In this document: positions 10,900-23,600 of the stretch, one piece after another | Layout: each line of letters starts with the position of its first letter | Position numbering within the stretch: the stretch's first letter is position 1 | NCBI GenBank assembly: GCA_015680685.1 | Contig: MNCI01009660.1 | Coordinates: 5,067 to 68,125, forward strand | Length of the DNA stretch: 63,059 bases | Direction of reading: 5' to 3' | DNA from: Gnetum montanum | Lineage: Eukaryota > Streptophyta > Gnetopsida > Gnetales > Gnetaceae | The notes under the pieces: model-generated | What the model saw: only the letters and a program-made list of their open reading frames with translations | Told to the model about the DNA's origin: nothing | The model's database searches: none | Position numbers and translations under genes: made by a program

Positions 10900-12230
10900 T
10901 TCAAGAGATAGGACGTGATTGTCCATTCATCAAGGTGGTAGTTGTATTGGCTTGTCTTGGTTTAAGGAAATGTTTTTCTTGTTGGATGTTGACCAACTGC
11001 TTTTTATTTAGGCTTTTAGGCTTGTAGATCAACATGGCCCCAGAAGGAAAGGTTTGATCAATTATATAAGGTCCCTCCTACAATGTTTGGAATTTTTCCT
11101 TCTGGGGTACATGTGTGGGGTTCCAATAGAGGACCTTATCTCCTAGTTGAAGTTTTACCTTTTGTATTTTGAGGTCATGACATTGTTTATGGAATGCTTT
11201 GTGCACCTCATATAAAGATAGGCCACTAATATTTTTTTATCTAGCACATTCAGATTGATCAATCTTTCTTGTTGTGGTAGGCTTAGGTCAAGATTCAGAT
11301 CACAGGCTGTAGAGAGTGTATGAAGCTTGGATTGAATCAGGACTATTGGAAGTTTTCCATACACCAACTTGTAAGGAGAGTAGCCAATATAAACTTTCCA
11401 TGTTAAATGGTAAGCCCAGAGGGCATCATTAAGTTTGGTGCTCCAATCTTTCCTATATTTGATAATAGTCCATGTTAGTATTTTTGTGATCTCTTAGTTG
11501 GTTACCTTTGCTTGACCATTGGCTTGGGGGTGGTAGGGTGTTGTTAATTTATATTCAACCCCCAAGTGTTGCATCAAATTTCTAAAAGTGGCACCTATGA
11601 AATGAGTTCCATTGTCAGAAATTAGTAAACATGGCACCCAGAACCTACTTATAATATTTTCTTATATAAATTTAGTAGTAGTGGATGATGTACAATCAGT
11701 AATGGCTACTGCCTCTACCCATTTTATGCAGTAGTTAACTGCTACAATAATATATGTCTTTCCATTAAACATGGGTGTGATGGGGCCCATGAAGTGAATG
11801 CCCCATATGTCAAAAGTTTCTAATGGTTGAATCCACTGTTGAGGATCTTCCATGCAAGCTGTTATCTCCTTGACTCATTGAAAACATTCACAAGATCAAA
11901 CAAACTCATGGGCATCCCTAAAAATTGTAGGCCAATTGTATCCTGCCATCAGGATTTTTATGGCCATGCATCTCCCTACATAGTGGCCTTTGCAAGGCCC
12001 TTTGTGAGCATCTTGGAGAATGCACGGTTGATCTTTGTCAAGGACATACCAACAAATCAGGCCATCTGCACACACCTCGTAGAGCTATCCATTGATTTCC
12101 ATAAAGTATTTGGCCTGATGAAGAAATTATTACTTCTTTCTGAAGTTAAGATCTTGTGGCATCTTCTAAGTGAGAAGATAGGTGAGGATGCTATTGTACC
12201 ATGTTGTTTCTGTGGGCTTTAGTACTATTG
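10900..12230 (-). pseudogene. Integrase domain of element B
   Basis: Integrase inserts the cDNA into the host chromosome. On the minus strand the zinc-binding HHCC module is readable near 12080-11880 (AHKGPCKGHY ... SCECFQ). The catalytic core follows (FDIWGIHFMGP near 11800, ISDNGTHFIG near 11600), then the C-terminal part (SPYKLVYGKLP near 11360, KVLYWNPTHVP near 11120). The first catalytic Asp of the core (normally GIDFMGP) is His here and VDY reads VNY, so the enzyme would be inactive; the second Asp (SDNG) remains. Scattered TAG/TAA stops are present. The wording matches Athila-type integrases. It follows RNase H with no gap, as in the usual pol order. Confidence 0.85.
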
Positions 12231-12760
12231 TAAAGAGGACTTTGTCTAGAAACTGATCAAAGAACAAACTTTCCTCCTCTTTATTATCCTATCATAAGTG
12301 AGAGAGATGATTAGCGACTACATTCTCGGTCTCTTTTCGATCTACCATCATGAGATGGAACTCCTGTAAGATCACGAGCAACTGTATGACATGAGGGCTC
12401 ACCATTGTCTTGTTCATGAGGAAGTGGATTGCATTGTGATTCATGTGTACAAATACTTTGTAGCCAAGAACATAGTGCCTGAATTTGTCTAGGGCATAGA
12501 CCACTGTCATTCATTCTTTTTCTGTGGTGGTGTAATTTAATTGTGCTTCCACAATGGTTTGGCTTATGTAGTGGATGTAGTATGGGTGTTTCTTATCATC
12601 CATCTATGTGAGCACTACTTCCAAGGCATAGTTAGATGTATTTGTCATGATGTGGGAGGGTTTGAACTAGTCTAATGGTCGTAGGATTGGTGTTTCTATG
12701 AGTTTTTCCTTTAATTGTTGGAATGCATGTTTACACTTCTTGTTCCAAATGAAAGGTGCA
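12231..12760 (-). pseudogene. RNase H domain of element B
   Basis: RNase H removes the RNA strand during reverse transcription. Minus-strand residues AVVYALDKFRHYVLG, HMNHNAIHFLM and RKETENVVANHLSHL (12510-12292) match the gypsy RNase H block whose usual text is TDHSALKYL and KGTENQVADHLSRL. The Asp of TDH is Asn here. An upstream piece (about 12760-12520) includes the RT-RNase H connection with short stops. Decay is by transitions. Confidence 0.8.
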
Positions 12761-13530
12761 TATTTCTTTGTAAGCTCTACCAATGGTTTTGTGATTTTAA
12801 AGAACTTCTCTATGAATTTTCGGTAGTAGCTAGTATATCCAAGGAATAATCGAACATATTTAAGTATTTTTGGTTGGCATGTTATTCCTTGGATGACCCT
12901 TATCTTTTCTGGGTCTACCTCAATCCCTTTTCACAAAATTCGGTGCCCTAGTATAATGTCTTCTTGGACCATGAGATGGATCTTTTGCCTATTGAGCCAT
13001 AGGTTTGTTTCAACACATCTCTTCAATACTTACTCAAGGCAGTCCAAGGCTTACTCAAATGTAGTTCCATTGATGGAAAAGTCATCCATGAAGACTTCCA
13101 CATCACTACTGATCTACTGCTGGACAATACTAAGGACCAGGCATTGAAATGTTGTAGGGGCATTGCACAGACCAAATGTCATCTTACAATATGCAAAAGT
13201 CCCCTAGGGACTTGTGAATGTTGTTATGACTTGATCTTCTAGTGCAATTTGGATTTGGTTATAGCCACTATAACCATCTAAGAAGCTATAATAACAATGC
13301 TCAGATACGGTATTCAACACTTGATCCACAAATGAAAATGGAAAATGATCTTTAAATGTTGCCATATTCAACAGCCTGAAGTTAATGTAGACTAGCCATT
13401 TGCCATATTTCTTTGGTACAATTACGAGTGGGCTAACCCACTCACTATCCATAATGGGATTGATGAACCTTGCCTTGAGGAGTTGTTCAATTTCCTCCTT
13501 GATGATCTACTTTAATTTGGGGTTCATTTG
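12761..13530 (-). pseudogene. Reverse transcriptase domain of element B
   Basis: On the minus strand the fingers and palm read DSEWVSPLVIVPKK (13450), FKDHFPFSFVDQVL (13350), YSFLDGYSGYNQIQIALEDQ (13290), and the catalytic box EVFMDDFSING at 13078-13095, which is intact. The open piece 13452-13204 covers about 80 residues; stops follow near 13200. FMDD in place of YVDD is typical of Athila RTs. Element C lacks the whole RT-RNase H-integrase block, so B, or a less decayed copy, is the kind of element that could have supplied those enzymes. Confidence 0.88.
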
Positions 13531-14470
13531 CCTCTATATAGCTACCTTCTAGGCTTCATGGCTAGGTTGGTGTAAATGTATTGCTGCATATCCTTGGGTC
13601 GATTTCTATTAGCTTAGGATACGACCAAGCAATAGTTGTTGGCCATTTGTTAACCATCTTTAATAACTTTTATTTTTGTTCAGGAGTGAGTTTGGCATTA
13701 ATTATGACTAGTTTACCATTGTTTAAAAATGCATATTCCATGCTGGCAAGTAAAGTTTTTAGCTCTAGGGGCTCCTGCTTGGAGTTATTAGGATTTCCAA
13801 CTCTTCCTAATAGGTAATCATCATCTTCATTAGAGAGTTGGGGATGAACTTGCTTAAGTTTATCCATGCCTTCAACATAAGCACATGTTAGGCTCTCAGT
13901 TGGTTCCATGCATAATGTGCTACTATCTAAGCTAGCTATTAGCCACTAGGTGCCCTCCTGTTTTGTGGTTGCTGTGTATAGACACCTTTGACTATTGATT
14001 TCTTATGCACATTGTTTTGTGACATGCATTAATGTATGTACTTTTGATGAACCAAATATTTTGCACACAATTGCACCCCTTATCATTGTACATGATGCAT
14101 GGAATATGCTTCTTTTCTATCTTGCCCAATTCATTTACTTTGGATATTTCCAGAGAGAGATCCCTTATGCCCATATGTGCATCGACTGTGCTCAACCAAG
14201 CTCTTTCCATAATGATGGGGAAGTCACTTATGGAATTCTCATCCTTGATCACTAGAAAATTAGTAGGATAGGATTTCCCACACACTGTGGTTACAATGTC
14301 CTCTACTAATTCTAGGGGGATAGTAATTGATTGATCTGTTAATTCTAGATGGACATTGCTATTCTTGAGAGCTGGTAGGTTCTAGGCCTTGTACATGTTA
14401 TGGGAGATGAGATTAACTTTGGAATAAGAGTTAAGAAAATCATTAGATGGCTCATGTCTAGTAATTTGTA
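13531..14470 (-). pseudogene. Aspartic protease and protease-RT linker of element B
   Basis: The protease cuts the gag-pol precursor. On the minus strand the active-site region at about 14440 reads FLNSYSKVNLISHNMY; the expected D-S-G is N-S-Y, so it is dead. It is followed by CGKSYPTNFLVIKDENSISD and FPIIMERAWLST (14285-14150), the flap and second-loop region. The linker to RT (13909-13670) reads ELKTLLASMEYAFLNN and IINAKLTPEQK, the usual text before Athila RT. The same protease is present in element C (39640-40160), where the active site reads D-S-V. Confidence 0.78.
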
Positions 14471-17015
14471 GGTAAATGAGTGGACTTTTTGGGTTAGATC
14501 TTTTCATGAGAAGATTGCTAGCCTTGATCCAAATAGAAATAGCATGAGTTAGCATTACAATGCAAATTTGAGGTAGCACTTGGTTTGAAGGGCACTCGAA
14601 GGTGTTTGATGTAGAGGATGAGGGTATTAGAGATGTAGGATGATCAACCACACTAGGTTATGAGGGTTAGAGAGGATTTTTGGGTTGAAAAAGGTATCTT
14701 TTACTAGATCAATTTTCTTAATCACTTAGCTAGAAAGTTGATTGTGTACAACCCTCGTAGCATTTTTTTGTTGTAGCTATGGGGGAATCTTACCTTGCAT
14801 TGATGGAGTAGGAGGTAACTAGGTTGAAGGTGGAGGTGTGTCTGTAGAAAGATGTGGAGGGTGGTATGGATATGGGTTTTTCCCTCACGTAGATGATGAA
14901 TGTGTTTGGTGGTACTCTAGAGGGTAATAGTGATGTTGAAATTAGGTATCACTTACAGAACTTCTTAGAGAGAGATGGGTTATCGAACATAGTACTTGTA
15001 TGGATTTGGTTGTCTATAAGGGTACTACTGCCTTGGTGGTGGGGTTTCCCATGATTGTGATTGGTAACATTGTTGATATTATTCATATGGTTGTGGAGGA
15101 GATCCACTTGGGTAGTAAGTTTGTTGTTGTTGGTGGAATTTCCTTGGATTTCCTTGAGGATAAGGCAATCGTCTAGGTGCTTACATATGTGCTAGTTAAG
15201 GATTCAATGCATACACCCCAAACTCTTGTAAGTGTGACACCATATGACCACAACCATTTGGATGTTCGTATTGACAAATTTCACAATCAGTTTCATCATC
15301 AGAGTTAGTTTTCACAACTTCCTCTATGGTGGCAGCTTTGTTGTTATCTCTTTGGTAGGCACGTTCAGCTTCTTTTCACCTCTTGTGGTTATGATCACTA
15401 TTTTTCTCTTTGGATTCCTTACTAATATTTATAGCAATTTGAAAATTTTCATCCAAAGAGTTCCATAATTTATCAACCTTTGTCAAAATATTAGAAATAG
15501 ATTTTTGGATGGGCAAGGTTTTCCTATTCACCACTTGATCAAGCAGTGACTCCTCCTCATCACAAAATCAGACCTTTCATTTTCTGATGGAAGGGTTCCT
15601 ATTATACTCCTTCATACTTTCTCTTTTCTGTAGCTTACCTTCTTCATTTGATACCTACTCAATTAGCCTTTGAATTTGATGAGCTCTCAGTTTAGACAAT
15701 CTTCCTTATGCATACACTCCAAGGGTTCTTCTAGTTTTTGCTTTGAGCCCATTTATGATGTGATGTACTTGTTCCCTTTGAGAATAACCATGGCCAAGGC
15801 ATTGGTGTAAGAGTGAATAGTATCCACCCATGGAGGCATCTAAGGGTTCATGTGTTCCCTGTTTCTAGCCTTGGATTTGCCTTCTCAGACTAGACACTCT
15901 AGAGTATATATGGTATTTGTCATTAAATAGATCTAACATGGTACTCCATAGGCAAATGGACTTTGGTTCCAAGGATTGATAATAGCTTTCAGCTTCCTTG
16001 ATGAGTGTCCTAGGGAAGAGCTTGAGTTTCTGCCATTCATTTTCTATGTTCTGTAAGGCACAGGCATCATGGAAAGCTTGTAAATGTGTTTGTGGATTAG
16101 AGTTGTATCTACCATCAAATCTTGGGATATTATTCATGTCTAAGCATTTAATCCTACTATGTTTCACATGCCTAGTTGGAATTCTAATTACCTTTACAAT
16201 ATTGAGCATACTTCGAGTCACCAACAAAGGTTCATCATCGTCATTACGTTGATGATGGTTTCGACCACCTCCTCAGTTTTGGTGGTCTTTATGATCATTG
16301 TTGTTTTGTTGATCACCTTCATTATGATTATCTCAATGGTGGCTTCTATGAGAACTAGCAGATGAAGAGGAATGTTTAGAATTAAATGAAGAGGATGGAG
16401 AGGAAGGTGGATCACCATCACCTCTGTGGTATCCACCATCACTTTTTCGCTCATTATGACGACCATCCTTAGATCCCTTGCTATTGTGATGCTTTCCTGA
16501 GTCTTTACCTTGGCTGTCACTTTTTCCTAAACCTAGTTTATGAATAGTGGATCCCAGGTTTAGGGTCGCATCCTCATTACCAATAACAAGGGGTGGAGAA
16601 TCCTCATGTTAAGAACCTTTAGAACAAGGATCTTCATTGTCATCTTGGTTTATCAAGAACAAGGGATTACTAAAGTGTTTCCCCTTTGTAAACTCTTGGT
16701 TCTTCTCTTGGTGTCAATCTTGCCTATGTTTTGTTTTAGTGGGATGATAATCCCAAGTGTCATAACCATCCACAACATATTCTTCATGAAGATCTAAGAT
16801 GTCCAACTTCTTAAGAGTTTTAAGTAGCATCCCTAGTATAGATTGATCAAGGGGAAAGACAATGTTGCCCTCCATATCATGCCATTGTAGTTATTCATCC
16901 TGACGTAGGATGAAGGTGAAGCCTAGTACATACTCATTTGAATGAGTATATACCACTTTGCACTCATGTGGGGCCAATGGTTTGACATATTTATGTCTGT
17001 GGAAAGAAGAAGACA
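14471..17015 (-). pseudogene. Gag polyprotein of element B
   Basis: The start ATG is at 17015-17013 (MSSSFHRHKYVKPLAPHECK), 140 bases inside the primer site. The N-terminal part carries the VVYTHSNEY and FTFILRQDE motifs shared with C and D. A low-complexity His/Ser/Asp linker follows (16520-16230). The gag core lies at 16227-15865 (IPRFDGRYNSNPQTHLQAFHDACALQNIENEW ... STMLDLFNDKYHIYSR). A zinc knuckle near 15280-15240 reads C-E-I-C-x3-H-x3-C, and the rest is Pro/Gln-rich to the protease. Stops are C-to-T type. It is the same gag family as C (40170-42808) and D (61108-63059). Confidence 0.82.
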
Positions 17016-17155
17016 TTTTGTAAAACGAATAAAATTATTAGTGTGCTTAGTAAGTTATATGTCATTAAGAGTGATGAGGACCTTGAGTTCATCCAATGAT
17101 ATAAATGATATTCACTAATCCTAGATAGTGCATGTTTCAGTAAACAAAGTACCTA

Positions 17156-17173
17156 GCAATGGCAATGGTGCCA
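17156..17173 (-). other. tRNA-Asp-type primer binding site of element B
   Basis: The minus strand reads TGGCACCATTGCCATTGC, one base inside the LTR. It is a decayed form of the Athila-type site TGGCGCCGTTGCCGGGGA (C/D keep a closer version), with CpG lost to CpA. Confidence 0.75.
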
Positions 17174-17174
17174 A

Positions 17175-18073
17175 TGATGAGCGATGAGATATCCCTACGC
17201 CCAACCATATGAATCACAAAGTGTTCATGCACAATCTAGTCATATTCTGTGGACTTTGTAGGTTCCAGTGCACTAGTCTTCTAGTCAATGAACCTTTGTC
17301 TTAAGGTTAATCATTGTATTCCCAATTACACTTGTGACATACATTGGTATGGTTAAGTGTAATTGAGGCATCTAATTTTTATCATTTTATATTTTATGGT
17401 TTAGTGTTCAAAAGAGAGCTAAAAGTAATTGGATTAACTAATTTAATTTAACCAATTAACTAATATCTAACTAGTCCTAACATAAGGAATCGATCCCACT
17501 CTCCACACACGTCCCAAACTAATGTATTCATTGTTGAGTTACCAAGTGCTATGCTACTGGGTGCACCAAGCAATAATGCTGATGGGATTACTAACCAAAT
17601 ACATGTTATGCTCGAAGTGGTCATACTTATGTGTTTAATCTATTTGCCTTCTCTTATTTAACTGCTTCATTAGCTTAATTACTAGAGAACATTTGATAAA
17701 TAATTGAAAACATTTAATAAATAATTGAAAATATTAAATGCACAAATAAAATATTTAATCTATCTAGAATGCTACAAGGTTTATCAGAAAGTTCATCTTT
17801 ATTGCTGAACATACTATCATGCTCAAGTACAAAAATGCTCAAATAAAGATTCGTACACTCAATGACTCCTACTGCAGTTACTCGGGAAAATATTCTAACT
17901 TTCAAATGAACAAACTACAAGAGCTTCACTATTGCTAAAATCTTGGTGCCATAAATGTGGCTGGTAGGCATGTATTGATAGGAAAAATATGGACACTACA
18001 TCGATGGGGCCTTGTTAATGAGGCCCAATTGACGAGGTTGTGTCGATGTAGCCAACAAAATTGCAACTCATGA
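17175..18073 (-). repeat. 5' LTR of element B
   Basis: 899 bp, plus strand TGATGAGCGATG...CAACTCATGA (end CA decayed to GA). It aligns with 4718-5687. It is shorter by about 70 bp, mostly in the U3 palindrome cluster (18000-18055). It lies next to the primer site on the left and the TTTAG duplication on the right. Confidence 0.9.
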
Positions 18074-18078
18074 TTTAG
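18074..18078. repeat. Target-site duplication of element B, right
   Basis: TTTAG, matching 4713-4717; the pair proves B inserted as a unit. Confidence 0.88.
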
Positions 18079-18560
18079 TAACAATGCATGGATAAGCCAA
18101 GGCACATTATTTCAGTGGTCAAACAAGGTTTAAATATGATGCACAAATGTTATAAGAGGTATGTTAAAATAAGTAATATGAAACAAAGGCTGAATGAGGT
18201 CAAATGATGGTTGAATGGGATCAAGTGAAGACCAAATGATGGTCGAACCCCATCAAATATTATCTAGGATTGTCAAACAAGGTCATACTAATGTCCAATA
18301 ATCTTAACTAATGTCAAATCAAGTTAGCTAAGATCGAATGATGTTAAATGATAGAAAAATTTAGTGGAACTAGGCTAAGTGATGTGAAAATGGTGAAGAC
18401 AAAGCTAGATGACACCAAATGAAATGATAACGAAGGTTAATAATGTGTAACAAGGTCAAATTGCACCAAAACATAATGGAATTAGGCCAAACTAGTGAAG
18501 GTGAGAAACATGTCATAAAACATGATTAATATTGGTTAATTAGGATCACATTTTGCCAGT
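18079..18560. other. AT-rich spacer with AAATGATG-type repeats
   Basis: No frame seen. Short repeats of AAATGATGGT, CAAATGATG and AAGGTCAAAT recur irregularly. Before B inserted this was joined to the RT fragment ending at 4712. Confidence 0.45.
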
Positions 18561-20115
18561 TTTAGACCTTAGCCGACCATGGTGGGAGCCTACACAGTTG
18601 ACGGGGGAGTTTGGGCACTTGGGGAGATAATTTTGAGGTTATTTGGAGGCAAAAATGAAGCCCTTTCTAAACAATATGCTAGAACATAATAAAAATACAT
18701 TGGACAACATATTTTTGGAAGGTCCCAGCATGTTTTCTTTGATAAAATGTGATTTCCAAGGTTTGTTAAGGTTAGTTTTGGATTTTAATAACCTAAAATG
18801 ACATTGTAGTGGATTAGAAGTGGAAATTGGTCAACTTTGGTATTGATTTGTCCCTCTAAAGACTTCAAATGCTACCAAAACCTGAAAACTACACTCACTA
18901 GTGTAGTTTTACATGAATCCAATGTATTTTTGCATAAAAAATTAATTTATGGTATTTTAGGCTTTGAATTTTTTCTCAAGACACCTCTTAGGGTAGTGCA
19001 GGGTTGTCAGAATTGTAAGATGTCACATGGAGGCAAAAATGAGTCGATTTAAGGTCAATTTATGTTCAAGACATGGGAGATATGTTGGCTAGTGTAGTTT
19101 TGTAGTGCTATAATAAATTGTTGATGAAAATTAAAATTTTCATGCTTGAATCAAGGTCAAACAGTAGCTAGTTTTCAAATTCAAGATTTTAGGCTTCTCT
19201 AGGATTTCCTAGTCAAATTTTAGGTCATTCAAAGTGTGTATAGGCTATCAAAACTACCTTGGAAATAAAAACTATGCTAGTTAGCATATATGTGATGCCC
19301 TTTAGCATTATTTTATAGAAATATTCATTTTTGGATAGCTTAGAAGCTCAATCGACTATGATTTTGGGTTCTTGGTGTTGCTAGGGTTAATGGCTAGGGT
19401 TTAGGTTTAAAATTGTTGATTCTAAAGGTTATTGGAAGCTTGATTTTGCCACCTTTCTTTAAAACTATGCTAGCCAACATAGTTTTAGGTGGTTTTAATA
19501 GAGTTTTAGATAAGATAACTAATTTAATCATTTTTTACTCAATTTTTAGGGTTTTGTGGTCTTTGGAGGCTCCGATAGGGTTCTAGGGTTAGGTTGATAT
19601 ATTTGGAGGTTAATTTGATTGGTCGATGATCCATTCTTAAATTTTGTTAGAAAACCTATGTTGGCTAGCATAGTTTTTGCCTCTCCTAGAATATGTTTTA
19701 GGTTAGCATGAGTTTTAACTTATTTTTGCCTTGTTGTATTGCATTCCAAGGTTACCAGAGGCTCCAGTAATGTCTAAAGGCTATGGTTTACAATTTTGAA
19801 GGTTATTGGAGGCTTTATTAATTCTTGTTATAGTTACTCTCTAGAAAGATATGTGAACTAGTGTAGTTTGGAAGCCCTCTAGCATATTTTCTTAAGACTC
19901 ATGGATTTTGGCATCTTTCTTAAGGCTTGGTGTGGTCAGTTTGAAGTCAATTGGAAGCTTGAGCATTCTTAGTTATTTCCATGCATTATAAAACTATGTT
20001 GGCTAGCATGGTTTTAGCCATGGCTATCGTAGTTTTCTAGAAATGTCTAATTTTGTATGTGTTTTGAACATTATTAATGCTTGGGACTCTCTGGGTGATA
20101 TACTTGGCTTCTAGT
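18560..20115. repeat. Degenerate tandem array, about 190-bp unit, each with a palindrome
   Basis: Palindromes related to ACTATGCTRGCCARCATAGT recur near 18672, 18885, 19085, 19267, 19460, 19652, 19848 and 19990, roughly 145-215 bases apart. The clearest are 18885-18895/18900-18910 (perfect 11-bp arms AAAACTACACT) and 19460-19468/19477-19485 (AAAACTATG/CATAGTTTT). Phrases between them also repeat (GGTTATTGGAGGCT, GGAGGCTCCRRTA, TAGGGTT). The sequence suits an ancestral ACTACGCTGGCCAGCGTAGT that lost its CpG sites. The array ends about 500 bases before the ATG of gene F. Tat elements are known for tandem repeats in their untranslated DNA. Confidence 0.7.
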
Positions 20116-20612
20116 TTTTGATAAGGCTTTATTTTGACTTCAATGGGTTAAGGTTGGGTAGCTAAGTGGTGCATCTTAGACATGGTTGGTTTTTGGAAAC
20201 CATTCAAAGGCTTATTTAGGAATTAACCCTACTGTAGTTTTGGTTGAAGTTTCAAATCCTAGTGTGTTAGGATTTTCATCCATGTTTAAATTATCATTAA
20301 GTATTAATCTTCCCATAAACCTAGCCTAGTCGTTACTTTCCATATGTGAACATGGAGTCTATTGGATGTTATGTGGGAGTTGTGGGCATGGAGGTTTATG
20401 GTACCAATACATAAGCATTGGAAGACTTCCACCATCCAAAATTTACACTAACAATCTTTCTCAACCCAGTTCTTGTAGGAAGCACTTTCCCAACTAATTT
20501 TGACTCTAATCCCATTATCTCCTAGTGTATCTTTACCATCCTTCACCAAAGGAGTAGCATAGTTATAAGAAATTGAAGAAGATTTGAAGGTTTTGGAGTT
20601 TGGTTGTTCAAG

Positions 20613-23600
20613 ATGTCAAAGAGGAGAGGCTCTACTAGCAAGAATCTAGCCCTAGAGGAGGTAGAAACTATTGCTAGAGTGATCTCCCACCTACCAAGGC
20701 CTACCATTGGAGAAGGTTCATCCAACATGACTGCTAGGTACCCTTTAGTCATTTTTTATTGATTTTTAGCCAACTGTTTAGGCATTTTGTAATATATAGG
20801 CCATGTGCATTAAGAGAATTTGGAGTTGTATGGTTTAGATGTTGTATCTAGGTTGTATTGGTATGTCCATGTTGTTGTTTTTGCCCTATGGCCTTCCTGT
20901 AAATTTTTTTAAATTTTTTATCCAAGCCATTCTATGCATTTTTTGTATTTTCTTGTCAAAAAGTGGCCAATGTTTACAATATTTTTATAAAAAATTGGGA
21001 GATAATTTTTAGTTCTCAAATTCATAGGATTGTTGTATAGGTTTTAACAATTGTAACAGTGGTTGAGTCACTAATTTCTAAACTATAGTTAAATTTGTAT
21101 GATTTTTCCATAGACAAGTGCATAGTGATTTTTTGGTTTTTGACCGTTCTACCCCTTTGAGACTGGCAGCGTTGACACCTATAATACTTTTTTCTATCAA
21201 TGGCCTAGCCTCCTAGGGATTGATGGGACTATGTGGGAGGGTTTTTCACTAGTTTTGTAATTTTAAGATTTTTTTCACAATTTTCACAATGGTTTTATTG
21301 TAGCTATTTCACTACAAATTGGGTTTCTTTATAGAAAATTCAAAGTAATTTTGGGTTGTCTTGTTAATTTTTCTAAGATTGTCATTGCAATGTTGGGATG
21401 TATGTTGTGTCAAATTATTTACATCTACACTACCTAGAATTAGAAATTTTTTTTCCGTAAAATTTTTTCATTTTCTGTTTGTGTGAATTTTCCTGTATAG
21501 TTGCAGTTTCAACTACTGAAATTACAAGTCTCCCAAGTTGTACAGGTAGCATTTGTACACTTTTTGAATTTTATTGGTAATGTTTTGGGCTCTTAATGGT
21601 TATTTACATGTTTTATGCTGGTTTCCAACAGCTTTTTGAATTCTTTAAAATTTTTTATCTAGCTTTCCTAGAGTTTTACTACAGCTATTTCACTGTAAAC
21701 TAGGATTTCTAGCTAAAATTTCATTGAATTGAAGTTGGAATTTTTACAGTTGTTGCTATATTGTTAATTGTGGGTTAAAATTTGATGTAGGCTCATTCTC
21801 ATAGTTTCAATGTTTTTGACATAAAATTTCTATAATGTTTATGCATATTTTGACTATGAGAGTGCCATTAGTGTTAATGAACCCCAAGTTACTTGTGGAA
21901 GTACTAAGAAGGCCACGAAATTATGTTCAGAGGTTGACAATGATACTAGAGCAAAGTTGAAGAGGCCTTTGATGGAGGAGACAACACTAGTTGTTGAGCA
22001 GCCAACATAGAAGAAACTCTTGATGACATGGTTGCATGTATGTGCTATTTGCATTCTTTGTTTAAGGTATTTTGCATCTATGTTTTATGTTACTTGGTTA
22101 TGTTATCATTTTATTTTAGACAACATATACTGACTCATTCTATGTTTTTCTTCATTATTCTTATAGGTAAGCAATAAGAACATGTAGCCTAGGTAGTGGT
22201 AGTAAAGGTGGAACAAAAATGCCTAGAGGAGGAGGCTCTAAAATAACATAAGGATGAAGGGCTATCCAATGCCACATTGGATGCCTCTAATGTCATATTT
22301 GAAGATTCACAGTTAGGTGAACCTCTTGTTGTTGTCTTGGATGATCCTTTAGGTACTTATGGATTTCTTTTACATGTTGCATCTTGTAGTTTTATGTTGG
22401 AATTTGGTTTTGAACCTTGGTTAATGGTTATTCTTATTGTAGTGCCTGAACCTCACCAAGAAGCATCTACCTCTACATTTGGAAAGACACCATGGACAAA
22501 AGTTCTTGAAAAAACTGAGTTTATGCATGGCATGATCAAAGACATGATTAATTTGTTGCAATAGATTGCTGCCAATGTTGGTAAGAACTATAACATGCTT
22601 TTTGTAATTTATTTGGTTGTTTATGTGTCTTTGTCATTCTTGGTTTCATGGTCTTTTAAGTTTTATGGTCTTATGGTTTTAGTTGTTTGAAGTATTTTTG
22701 GCTATTTTGGTTGTTTACTATTTTTATGTATTTTTTTTGTTATATTATTTGTGTTGTCCAAGGTTGGATGGGATCCCAAATGTGACGTTGAGCTAGATAA
22801 ACTACCTAAGCTATCATCTAAAGTGAAAAATGTTTCATGAAGGCTATATGAGAGTTCCATTGAATGTGCTTTCTCATGTGCCAAGACTTCATGGGAATGT
22901 CAACACTCCAACAATTTCTTATGAAAAATAATTGTAGCATTGGAAAAGGAAACCAAGTGATAGGTGGAAGAGATCAAAGATCTTAGGGAGCATAAGGAGT
23001 TTGTAGAAGCCTAGGTGGCTAATGGAGATTTGTTGAAAACTAAGGAGGTAAAATGGTCATGTTATTGGAATGCCATCCATGGTAAGGTTGCTCTAGCTAG
23101 GAGTAATGTTGAACAAAATTTGCAAATGGACCTACTAGCGCAAAAGGTTAGAGAGTGGTAGGACTATTGTGCTTGGGTCTTTGAGTGGGGCTGAGTACAA
23201 AAGGACCATAATAAGAAGTATAAGGCTAAATGGGAAAGTTGCTTGAAGTGGCTATAGGAGTAGTCTATAGGGAGATGCAAGTTGGAGATGTTTGTAAAAG
23301 GAATCAATGTAGAGAATGCCTTCAAGTTTTTTGAAGGCTCTCCAGTGGTTTTTGATTCCCCTACTCCCCAGATCATCACTACTTCAAGGAAAGCAACTAT
23401 TACTACTCTTTCATGAAAGCCACCCTCATGGATTGCTATTGAGGAGAGGAACATCTTAAAAGTTGTTGACTTTGGGGAAGTGGATTGGACAAACATGATC
23501 GAAGATTAGATTCTCCATCATTTAGAGACTGGTCTTTGGAACTTCCTTGTAGAAGATGTTGCACCCAAATCTTTCTAGGTTTGTTTGTTTAAATTTTATT

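Larger units (their letters stand above)
4718..18073 (-). mobile_element. Element B: complete Athila-like Ty3/gypsy retrotransposon
   Basis: A 13,356-bp element bounded by TTTAG target duplications at 4713-4717 and 18074-18078. On the minus strand it reads 5' LTR (17175-18073), tRNA-Asp-type primer site (17156-17173), gag, protease, RT, RNase H, integrase, a noncoding stretch, an extra long frame (8788 to about 5850), polypurine tract (5688-5697) and 3' LTR (4718-5687). The RT has the FMDD box and DGYSGYNQI wording typical of Athila. The many C-to-T stops show it is old. The extra frame sits where Athila elements carry their third reading frame. Both LTRs and the TSD make the boundaries firm. 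Confidence 0.92.
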
